From NCBI GenBank assembly GCA_016935885.1, contig JAFGQA010000420.1:1-11221 (forward strand): a stretch of 11,221 bases of DNA, read 5' to 3'. Positions 1-6,070 of the stretch are shown in pieces. The notes beneath the pieces were generated by a model. The model was given only the letters and a program-made list of their open reading frames with translations. It made no database searches and was not told where the DNA came from. Each line of letters starts with the position of its first letter. Positions within the stretch are counted from its first letter, which is position 1. The stretch is from Phycisphaerae bacterium (GTDB lineage: Bacteria > Planctomycetota > Phycisphaerae > UBA1845 > UTPLA1). Made by a program: the position numbers and the translations under genes.

Positions 1-80
1 GCTCGGCCAACAGCAATGGGCCACTACCCTCCGGAGGACCGCCCCGCGTGGCTCGACTCAGGAAGTATGAATAATCCGGG
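1..80. other. Non-assignable 80-bp edge downstream of recQ
   Basis: All three plus-strand frames are open from the window edge to stops at about 68-70, 72-74 and 82-84, so the tail of a plus-strand gene converging on recQ is possible but cannot be chosen or recognised from fewer than 30 codons. On the minus strand this is the sequence just after the recQ stop. I see no U-tract terminator; a small palindrome CCTCCGGAGG lies near position 30. Confidence 0.3.
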
Positions 81-1778
81 TTAGGGCGGAACGCCGCGGG
101 CGCGGGCGAGTTGTGTTCGGAGGCCACGAAGGCTCTCAAACAGGCCTCTGTCAACCCCTGCCCAGGAGGCCTTGTCGTAGCGGGCCTCCCCCACGGGTTT
201 CGCCTCGCCCTTCGGGGGAATCAACCGGACCTTGCGCTCGCCACGGAGGACTTTCCACGAGGCTTGGTTCAGCTTCACCACCGGGCGATCGCCAGTCGTG
301 CGGTCGAGGAGTTCCTGATCGATCAGTTGATACATCAGGTGTATCAGGCTCTTCTTGGGCGTGTCCTTCATCAAGCCGTAGGTGCTCAGCTCGTGATGGC
401 GGAATGCCGTGACGAGGTCGGTATTCGTGCCGCGGAGGACGTCGGCGACGTGGCCGATGCCGAAGCGCTGCTGCACGCGGGCCACGCAGGATAGGATCTT
501 CTGTGCGGTGACCGTGCCGTCCTCTGCCTCGTCGCGTTCGCCCAGGCACACGTCGCAGGCGTTGCAGTTTTCTTCGTCGTACGCCTGGCCAAAGTACTCA
601 GACAGCGACCGGTGCCGGCAGCGGTTCGGCAGGCAGAATCGGCGTATGTGTTCGAGTAATTCCGACGCGGCCGCGAGGACTTCCGGCGGACTGTCGGCCT
701 CCTCAGTGCTTCTCTCGATGAGGGATTTCCACCGCAAGACGTCCGCCACCGAGTAGAACAGCACGCACTCGGCCTCCAGGTCGTCGCGGCCGGCCCGCCC
801 GGTCTCCTGCTGGTAGTGCTCGACAGACTTGGGCATGGCGGCGTGGATCACGCAGCGGACGTCGCTGCGGTCGATGCCCATGCCGAACGCCACCGTGGCG
901 ACGATGACGTCAATGTGTTCGTTGGTGAAGTCGTCTTGCGTGCGGCGGCGGTCATCGGCCTTCATGCCGGCATGGTAGAAGGCGGCGCGGATGCCCCGGC
1001 CCTGAAGGTAGCCGGCCAGGCGTTCGGTATCATTACGGCTAATGCAATAGACGATGACCGCTTGGCCGCGGTGGCGTTCGATCACATCGATGATCTGCCG
1101 GTTTCGGTTGCTGCGCGTGATGACGCGATAGACAAGGTTCGGCCGGTCAAAGCGCCCAATGAGCACGGCGGGGTCCTTCAGGCGCAACTGCTCGATGATA
1201 TCGTCACGGACGCGCTGCGTCGCGGTAGCGGTGTATGCGTGGATGCTGGCGTCGGGAAACCGCTCCTTGAGCACCGAGAGCCGGCGGTATTCCTGACGAA
1301 AATCGTGGCCCCAGTGGCTGATACAGTGGGCCTCGTCGATGGCGAACGCTCGGATGGCCAGGCGGTCGACCAGGTTCAGAAACCAGGGAGTCAGCAGGCG
1401 TTCCGGGGCAACGAAGGCGAGCCGGCACTTCCCAGACGCGACGAAGTCTTCTGCCAGCCGGCGCCCTTCGGCCGTCAGACCGCTGTGTAGGGCAGTGGCT
1501 GGATAGCCACATGCCCGCAGGCCGTCGACCTGATCCTTCATCAGCGAGATCAGCGGCGAGACGACGATGTCCGTCCGACCGATCAGGATCGGTGGCACCT
1601 GGTAGCACAGTGATTTGCCGCCGCCGGTCGGCAGCACCACCAAGGAATCCTGCCGGACCAGCCCCGCGCGGATGGCCTCCTCCTGCATCGGGCGAAGACC
1701 AACGAAACCCCAGTAACGACGGACTGTGTCCAGGATGGAGGGCAGGGAGTGCTCGCGGCCCGAATCAGCGGTTCGCAT
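81..1778 (-). CDS. recQ: RecQ-family ATP-dependent DNA helicase with truncated HRDC domain
   Basis: This is a 3'-5' superfamily 2 DNA helicase for recombination and stalled-fork repair, 565 residues from the chosen start. Visible motifs: motif 0 LRPMQ near 28-32; Walker A LPTGGGKS at 49-56; DEAH box at 148-151 followed by the RecQ aromatic loop HWGHDFR at 155-161; TATAT motif III at 183-187; motif V around VAFGMGIDRSD at about 296-306; motif VI QQETGRAGRD at 323-332. The RecQ-Ct zinc site is Cys387, Cys405, Cys408 and Cys411, followed by a winged helix containing VLRG. After that VDRGLFESLRGLR (from residue 542) matches the first helix of an HRDC domain, but a stop follows GVPP at 565, so most of the HRDC is missing. 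The start at 1778 is preferred because the frame open up to 2063 reads through lnt and adds unrelated sequence before the conserved N-terminus. It is transcribed divergently from lnt. Family assignment is very secure. Confidence 0.96.
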   Translation of the reverse strand: MRTADSGREHSLPSILDTVRRYWGFVGLRPMQEEAIRAGLVRQDSLVVLPTGGGKSLCYQVPPILIGRTDIVVSPLISLMKDQVDGLRACGYPATALHSGLTAEGRRLAEDFVASGKCRLAFVAPERLLTPWFLNLVDRLAIRAFAIDEAHCISHWGHDFRQEYRRLSVLKERFPDASIHAYTATATQRVRDDIIEQLRLKDPAVLIGRFDRPNLVYRVITRSNRNRQIIDVIERHRGQAVIVYCISRNDTERLAGYLQGRGIRAAFYHAGMKADDRRRTQDDFTNEHIDVIVATVAFGMGIDRSDVRCVIHAAMPKSVEHYQQETGRAGRDDLEAECVLFYSVADVLRWKSLIERSTEEADSPPEVLAAASELLEHIRRFCLPNRCRHRSLSEYFGQAYDEENCNACDVCLGERDEAEDGTVTAQKILSCVARVQQRFGIGHVADVLRGTNTDLVTAFRHHELSTYGLMKDTPKKSLIHLMYQLIDQELLDRTTGDRPVVKLNQASWKVLRGERKVRLIPPKGEAKPVGEARYDKASWAGVDRGLFESLRGLRTQLARARGVPP

Positions 1779-1786
1779 GACTGGAC

Positions 1787-1816
1787 AATCTAGCGTGCGG
1801 ACGCCATCCAGGGCAA
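1787..1816 (-). promoter_or_regulatory. Candidate sigma70-like promoter for recQ
   Basis: On the minus strand, TTGCCC (1816-1811) and TAGATT (1792-1787) are separated by 18 bp; each matches four of six consensus bases. The -10-like box ends only 8 nt before the recQ ATG at 1778, so the transcript would have almost no leader. No Shine-Dalgarno sequence is visible in that gap. Inference from sequence only. Confidence 0.35.
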
Positions 1817-1848
1817 CCGAGCCGCGGTGTGTTCGCAATGAGCTGGGG

Positions 1849-1878
1849 TTCACGTTCCGGGCCGGTGTGCGGTACACT
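1849..1878 (+). promoter_or_regulatory. Candidate sigma70-like promoter for the lnt-apgM unit
   Basis: TTCACG (1849-1854) and TACACT (1873-1878) are separated by 18 bp, each with four of six consensus matches. The -10-like box ends 12 nt before the lnt ATG at 1891, predicting a very short leader. A GGGA at 1884-1887 is the only weak ribosome-binding candidate. The arrangement mirrors the one for recQ on the other strand. Confidence 0.35.
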
Positions 1879-1890
1879 GCCCGGGATCTT

Positions 1891-4140
1891 ATGGGCAAGA
1901 AGACGAAGCGACAAGCGGCGACGAGGAAGCAGGCACCGCGGCGCGACAGTGCCACGAAGACCAACTCGGCAACGGTAGGCTTGCCGGGGAAGACCGGTTC
2001 GGCGGCAGTCGGCTCGCCGGCGGACTTGGCGGACTCGGTCCTGTCCGGCCGGCGGTTTCGCAAGCCCGCCCGGCTTGTGGGAGCACAGGCGACGATTCAG
2101 AGCAGGATGCCGGTCCTGGTGCTGACCGGACTTAGCCTACTGATGTGCTGCCTGGTGTTCCCACCGGTCGATTGGTGGTGGCTGGGCTACGTGTGCCTGG
2201 TGCCGTGGCTCGTGTGCGTTTGTGCGGCGCGGAGAACGCGGTTCGTCTTCCTCGTCAGTCTGCTGTTTGGGCTGGGCTTCTTCCTGGTTCACGTTCGATG
2301 GTTGATCGCTGTGACGTGGGAGGGTTATCTGGCCCTTTGCGTCGGCTTCTCGGTATTCTTCCCGTTGGCTGCCTGGCCGATTCGGCACATGTATCGGCGG
2401 CACGGCGTTTCGGTTGCCCTGACGGCGCCGATCGCCTGGGTGGCCATGGAGTACCTGCGATCGATCGGCGACCTGGGCTTCCCTTTCTTCCTGTTGGGTC
2501 ACAGTCAGTACAAGATCCTGACCATGATCCAGATCAGCGACCTGGTGGGGGCATACGGCGTCAGCTTCGTGCTGGTCATGCTCAACGGCTGGATCACCGA
2601 TTTGCTGATTCAGCCCATCCTGATCTGGCGAACGGAGCGGGGCACGCGATTGCCGGTCGGTTCACTGACGACGCTTCTGGTCTTGCTGGGAACAGTGATC
2701 TACGGCAGCACCCAGCGTTCAAAGGCGTCCTTCATGCCCGGGCCGAGGATCGCAATCGTACAGCACGATTTCCCGATGTATGTGGATCGCCGCGGGTACG
2801 ATTCGGACACGATCTTTGGGGCATACCTGGAACTGGCCCGCAAGGCGGCCGCCGAGAAGCCGGACCTGATCCTCATGCCCGAGACGGCGATCGCCTGCTA
2901 CGTCAACGACGAGTTTCTTGATGCCTCGCCAGCGGATCTCGAAGAAATACGCCAGCAGAGGTTCCCGCGTTTCCCGAAGGGCTCCTTGAAGGCCTACCAG
3001 AGCTTCAGCCGCAGGGTGCGTGATGCGTTTCAGGCGTTGAGCACCGAGTTCGGCGTGCCGATCGTGCTCGGTTCGTCGTCGTTGGAATGGCGGCCAAAAG
3101 CCCTCCCGCCGGGAGTACAGACCTTCAACTCAGCGTTCCTGCTCGAGCCAGGGGAGACACGACCCGTTGCCCGCTACGACAAGGTGCACCTGGTGCTGTT
3201 CGGTGAGTACGTGCCGTTTCGGTACAGCTACCGCCCACTGTACGACTGGTTGAACTCCATGACGCCCTGGGGGGGAGACGGTGTCGAATACTCGCTCACG
3301 CCGGGAGACAGCTATACCGTGTTTGAGTTTGGCGCCGTCTCACGAGACAACCAGCGGTATCGGGCGGCCGTGCCGATCTGCTATGAGGAATGCATGCCCT
3401 ACATCGCCCGAGTGTTCACGCGTGGCGGCGGAGAATCAGGCGGCAACAAGAACATCGACATGCTCCTCACCATCAGCAACGACGGCTGGTTCCTTCATGC
3501 CGCGGAACTGGAGCAGCACTTGTCCACGGCGGTCTTCCGGGCGGTGGAGAATCGAATCCCCATAGCCCGCAGCGTGAATACCGGGGCGAGTGCCCAGATC
3601 CACCCAAACGGTAAGATTCACGATCTCGTTGCACTGTCGGAGGAGACCGGCAGGCGGCTCGACTCGGTGGTTACGGCGATGGACAGGCTCAAGGTCCTCG
3701 TGGACAGGATGGAGCCGCAGGTCTCATCGGAGGAAGCGTACAAGAAGACGTTCGAGGAATTCGGCCGCGTATATTTGCAGGATCTTCTCAAGGCGCTCCA
3801 GGCGGCTGGGCCCGAGTACACATACATGGACGAACGGTTCAGGCCCTTGTTCCGAAGGTTGACCGACAAACGGACCGAGTTCCGCCTTGGCGCCATTCGG
3901 GAATTCCGCGAGCGGCTCGACGACAGCTTGGAGACGATCGCCCGGTGGCGGACAAAGCCGTGGACCGCGCCGGGTTATATCATCGCCAACATGCAGTGCG
4001 ACAGCCGAGTCACGATCTATACACGGTGGGGCGACTGGTTTGCCCAGGGCGCGGTGGCGTTGTATGTTTTGATGCTGGTGGATTGGCTGCTGCGACGGTC
4101 CTCTCGGCGGAAGCCGGCGAGGATAAGGGATGAAGAATGA
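1891..4140 (+). CDS. lnt: Apolipoprotein N-acyltransferase with large helical insertion
   Basis: Lnt is an integral inner-membrane enzyme that transfers an acyl chain from phospholipid to the N-terminal cysteine of diacylated lipoproteins. The chosen start gives 749 residues, against about 510 for E. coli Lnt. Residues 1-70 are a basic, Ala/Ser/Lys-rich tail. About seven hydrophobic helices follow (73-92, 95-113, 118-141, 146-162, 173-191, 221-241, 259-273), then the periplasmic nitrilase-fold domain. Catalytic-type residues are Glu331 in MPETAI, Lys431 in YDKVHL, Glu439 in FGEYVP and the nucleophile Cys497 in PICYEE; NDGWF is at 530-534. After the NTGASAQIHPNGK region, about 110 residues of charged helix (about 580-693) separate it from the usual closing TRWGDWF motif and the last membrane helix (717-734). 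The frame is open back to 1726, but that part overlaps recQ; ATG 1891 follows the promoter-like sequence. The stop overlaps the next gene by ATGA. Identity is secure; the start is less so. Confidence 0.95.
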   Translation: MGKKTKRQAATRKQAPRRDSATKTNSATVGLPGKTGSAAVGSPADLADSVLSGRRFRKPARLVGAQATIQSRMPVLVLTGLSLLMCCLVFPPVDWWWLGYVCLVPWLVCVCAARRTRFVFLVSLLFGLGFFLVHVRWLIAVTWEGYLALCVGFSVFFPLAAWPIRHMYRRHGVSVALTAPIAWVAMEYLRSIGDLGFPFFLLGHSQYKILTMIQISDLVGAYGVSFVLVMLNGWITDLLIQPILIWRTERGTRLPVGSLTTLLVLLGTVIYGSTQRSKASFMPGPRIAIVQHDFPMYVDRRGYDSDTIFGAYLELARKAAAEKPDLILMPETAIACYVNDEFLDASPADLEEIRQQRFPRFPKGSLKAYQSFSRRVRDAFQALSTEFGVPIVLGSSSLEWRPKALPPGVQTFNSAFLLEPGETRPVARYDKVHLVLFGEYVPFRYSYRPLYDWLNSMTPWGGDGVEYSLTPGDSYTVFEFGAVSRDNQRYRAAVPICYEECMPYIARVFTRGGGESGGNKNIDMLLTISNDGWFLHAAELEQHLSTAVFRAVENRIPIARSVNTGASAQIHPNGKIHDLVALSEETGRRLDSVVTAMDRLKVLVDRMEPQVSSEEAYKKTFEEFGRVYLQDLLKALQAAGPEYTYMDERFRPLFRRLTDKRTEFRLGAIREFRERLDDSLETIARWRTKPWTAPGYIIANMQCDSRVTIYTRWGDWFAQGAVALYVLMLVDWLLRRSSRRKPARIRDEE

Positions 4141-4146
4141 AACGGA
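4119..4146 (+). repeat. Heptamer tract at the lnt / HEAT gene junction
   Basis: Four consecutive 7-bp units, GAGGATA, AGGGATG, AAGAATG and AAACGGA, cover the end of lnt and the first codons of the next gene. They are related to the GAAGGAT tract at 8341. The tract supplies the ribosome-binding sequence (AGGGA, 4126-4130, 6 nt before the ATG), the start codon at 4137 and the lnt stop at 4138. Confidence 0.5.
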
Positions 4147-5273
4147 CTCCCATCTATCAGCCGTCGGTTGTCATTCATCGGTCGGCAATGATCTTGTTGT
4201 TCGCCCTGCCGGGATGCGTCGCGCCGCCCGGACGCGGGTCGATTACCCTGGAAGAGCAGGTCGGCTTCCGGACCTCGGCGATCCAGGTTCTCAAGGAGGC
4301 GGCCCTCTGTGATGAGCCGGCCCTGCGAATGAACGCGATCGAAGCACTGGGCGAAGTTGCGCCGAGGGAAGGTCTGCCGTGCATCGGGCTTAACATAGAG
4401 AACGGCTACGCGGGCGTCAGTTTCGCGGCGATGATGACGTTGGGTTCCATGGGCAACGCCGACTTCATCGATCGAATCCTCACGCGCGCCGAGCACCCAG
4501 ATCCCAACGTCAGGATCGCGGCACTGTACGCCCTGCATCGTCTCGGCGATCAGCGGCGTACCGGCGAATTGTCCGATTACATGTTGAATAACCGTGATGC
4601 GCGGGTTCGCGCCAACGCGGCGTTGGCTGTCGGAAGACTGCGTGAGCCGTGTTCGGCCAAGCTGCTCCATCGGGCCTTGAAGCGTGAACGCAAGGACCTG
4701 CCCAAGATGCAGATCACCGAGTCGCTGGCCCTTCTCGGTGATAGACATGCCACCGAAGTGCTGCTGTATCAAGGCAACAGCTCCTATCCTGACCAAGCGA
4801 CGCTGGCGTTGATGCTCCTGGGGAACGCGACTTGCCACGAAGCGGAGGACTTGTTTCGAGATCGCCTGTGTCGGGCCGATTTCCCAGAGGTGAAGCTCGC
4901 GGCCGCCCGGGGTTTGGGCCGGCTGGGTTACGAAGACGGGCTGGACGTAGCCATCGGGCACCTTTGGTACCGTTCGCCCCGAAAGGGCTGGGACAACGAC
5001 CCGGCGGAGCAGCAAATCGCCCGGACGCGTGGGTTGGCCGCGCTGGCGCTGGAGGCCATCGGAAGTCCCGAGGCGCTCAAGTCTCTCAAAGCCGCCTTCG
5101 AGAGCGAGGACCAGCCACTGTATGTCCGGCTGACGATCGCCCGGGCAGCAATCCGCATCATCGACAAGCAGAAGAAGCTATCAGCCGTCAGCTATCAGCC
5201 GTCGACCGGAGAACCTCCTGCGGCATCGCAAGACCTCCAGACGAGAGGGAGACCAACCACAACCGGGCCGTGA
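4137..5273 (+). CDS. HEAT-repeat lipoprotein of unknown specific role
   Basis: This predicted 378-residue lipoprotein begins with a basic stretch, a short hydrophobic core (MILLFA at 18-23) and a lipobox-like LPGC with Cys27 as the lipidated residue. The mature part is a series of HEAT/PBS-type helical repeats with motifs such as ALRMNAIEALGEV (62-74), PNVRIAALYALHRLG (123-137), ARVRANAALAVGRL (155-168), VKLAAARGLGRLG (252-264) and a last unit at about 318-342. HEAT arrays are protein-binding scaffolds; the partner is unknown. Its start overlaps the lnt stop (ATGA), which implies translational coupling and makes it a plausible substrate of Lnt. It precedes mreD, where mreC is normally found. 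Both ends look partly built from repeat DNA: residues 6-15 and the low-complexity tail after about residue 346 are translated heptamer tracts. An internal start at Met18 is possible but would leave a very short signal peptide. Confidence 0.85.
   Translation: MKRTPIYQPSVVIHRSAMILLFALPGCVAPPGRGSITLEEQVGFRTSAIQVLKEAALCDEPALRMNAIEALGEVAPREGLPCIGLNIENGYAGVSFAAMMTLGSMGNADFIDRILTRAEHPDPNVRIAALYALHRLGDQRRTGELSDYMLNNRDARVRANAALAVGRLREPCSAKLLHRALKRERKDLPKMQITESLALLGDRHATEVLLYQGNSSYPDQATLALMLLGNATCHEAEDLFRDRLCRADFPEVKLAAARGLGRLGYEDGLDVAIGHLWYRSPRKGWDNDPAEQQIARTRGLAALALEAIGSPEALKSLKAAFESEDQPLYVRLTIARAAIRIIDKQKKLSAVSYQPSTGEPPAASQDLQTRGRPTTTGP
4152..4186 (+). repeat. Heptamer tract inside the signal-peptide region
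   Basis: Five consecutive units read ATCTATC, AGCCGTC, GGTTGTC, ATTCATC and GGTCGGC. The second unit is identical to, and the first differs by one base from, the units of the tract at 5176-5203 near the other end of the same gene. This tract encodes residues 6-16 of the lipoprotein precursor. Confidence 0.5.
5176..5203 (+). repeat. Perfect 14-bp tandem duplication of AGCTATC + AGCCGTC
   Basis: The 14-mer AGCTATCAGCCGTC occurs twice in direct tandem, which is four 7-bp units. It lies in frame in the C-terminal tail of the HEAT lipoprotein, just after the last recognisable helical repeat. Related units appear at 4152-4186 and, as an inverted and degenerate form, at 5973-5987 and 6030-6064. Confidence 0.85.
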
Positions 5274-5318
5274 TGTTCCGATTCTGGACGTTCCGACGTT
5301 TCGATCCTTGACGTGTCC
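5272..5318 (+). repeat. Short tract with an approximately 8-bp period before mreD
   Basis: From the HEAT gene stop to the mreD start the DNA reads as degenerate units such as GATGTTCC, GATTCTGG, ACGTTCC and GACGTTTC, one of which is 7 bp long. It fills the whole spacer, leaving no clear Shine-Dalgarno for mreD. The periodicity is weaker than in the heptamer tracts. Confidence 0.35.
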
Positions 5319-5321
5319 CAT

Positions 5322-5849
5322 ATGCACTGGATCGCGTTTGTCATATTGCTCCTCGTTGTGACGGTGCTCCAGGAATCCGTCGCGCCCTTCATCGCCGTCC
5401 ACACGATTCGGCCGGACCTGATGGTGATTCTGGCCGTCCATTATGCCCTGGCGGCCCGCACGTACGATGCCCTGTTGGCCTGCTGGTTCATCGGCCTGGT
5501 CATTGACTTGACGAGTTCAAGCTTTGCCGTCGGGCCGAACGTGGGGCTGTACGCCCTGTCGTTCGGGCTGGTCGGGCTTGTTATCGTAAGGCTCCGCGAC
5601 TTGACGTTCCGCGAGAGCATTGTGACACAGTTGTTCTTCACATTCGCCGCCAAGGTGATCGTGTCGCTGCTTGCCGGCGTCTACATGCTGTATGTCGTTC
5701 ATGCCCCCAGCCGCTTCGGCGAGATCCTGTTGACCGGGATCTATGCGGCCGTTTACACGGCCGTCTTGGCCCCCTACGGACATTGGGCCTTACGACGCCT
5801 TCGTCGTCCTCTCGGCATTGGTGCGACCCACCGGCTACGCGTACGATAG
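5322..5849 (+). CDS. mreD: Rod shape-determining membrane protein MreD
   Basis: MreD is an integral membrane component of the elongasome, linking MreB/MreC to the PBP2-RodA synthase. The 175-residue product is almost entirely hydrophobic, with about five or six membrane helices. The family pattern is clear: RPDLMVILAVHYAL near the N-terminus, then GLVIDLTSSSFAVGPNVGLYAL, the characteristic D-x2-S-x4-G-x-N-x-L-x-L stretch, and a basic cytoplasmic end (LRRLRRP). Length is typical of MreD. ATG 5322 is chosen; GTG 5313 in the same frame would add three residues (178 total), and neither has a convincing ribosome-binding site. It is followed, after 221 nt, by the PBP2 gene, the common mreD-mrdA-rodA order. 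mreC and mreB are not in the window. Confidence 0.88.
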   Translation: MHWIAFVILLLVVTVLQESVAPFIAVHTIRPDLMVILAVHYALAARTYDALLACWFIGLVIDLTSSSFAVGPNVGLYALSFGLVGLVIVRLRDLTFRESIVTQLFFTFAAKVIVSLLAGVYMLYVVHAPSRFGEILLTGIYAAVYTAVLAPYGHWALRRLRRPLGIGATHRLRVR

Positions 5850-5972
5850 GAGACGCCGAGAAGTCGGAGCGTCCAGACTCGAGTAAGCGGTGGCAATGGC
5901 TGGGTCCCGGTTCTCGACCGCTCGAGGCTCAACGCTTTCCGAGGTGAACAGCCGGCGGTGCGATACGTACAA

Positions 5973-6003
5973 GAAGCTATCAGCTTCCGCTCGCCAGCGG
6001 GAG
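5973..6003 (+). repeat. Two overlapping hairpins in the mreD-PBP2 spacer
   Basis: GAAGCT (5973-5978) and AGCTTC (5982-5987) form a 6-bp stem with loop ATC. Overlapping it, CTTCCGCT (5984-5991) can pair with AGCGGGAG (5996-6003) around loop CGCC, an 8-bp stem with one G-U pair. The two stems share bases and are mutually exclusive. No U-run follows, so this is not a typical terminator. Confidence 0.45.
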
Positions 6004-6028
6004 AAACCGGGGCAATAAGTTGCCGCAT

Positions 6029-6053
6029 GTCAGCTCTGCAGCTCAGAGCTGAC
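6029..6053 (+). repeat. Perfect 10-bp-stem hairpin upstream of the PBP2 start
   Basis: GTCAGCTCTG (6029-6038) and CAGAGCTGAC (6044-6053) are perfect inverted repeats around the 5-nt loop CAGCT. The hairpin ends 17 nt before the PBP2 ATG, where a ribosome would bind. It coincides with degenerate 7-bp units ending in GCT (TGCAGCT, CAGAGCT, GACGGCT) at 6037-6057. Confidence 0.7.
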
Positions 6054-6070
6054 GGCTGAAAGTCTCGCTC

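Noticed and set aside
1..84. C-terminal end of a plus-strand gene at the left edge
   Set aside because: All three frames are open over fewer than 30 codons, so no frame can be preferred.
816..1490. 224-codon plus-strand ORF opposite recQ
   Set aside because: Antisense to the conserved helicase motifs; a shadow of GC-rich coding sequence with no recognisable domain.
1726..1890. N-terminal extension of the lnt frame by 55 residues
   Set aside because: It overlaps the recQ 5' end and runs through both promoter-like regions; ATG 1891 is simpler.
1779..2063. N-terminal extension of the recQ frame by 95 residues
   Set aside because: It overlaps lnt and its promoter region, adds Arg/Ala-rich sequence unlike any RecQ N-terminus, and the conserved protein starts soon after the ATG at 1778.
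4017..5015. 332-codon minus-strand ORF opposite the HEAT gene
   Set aside because: Lies antisense to clear HEAT repeats and the lnt end, with no recognisable domain.
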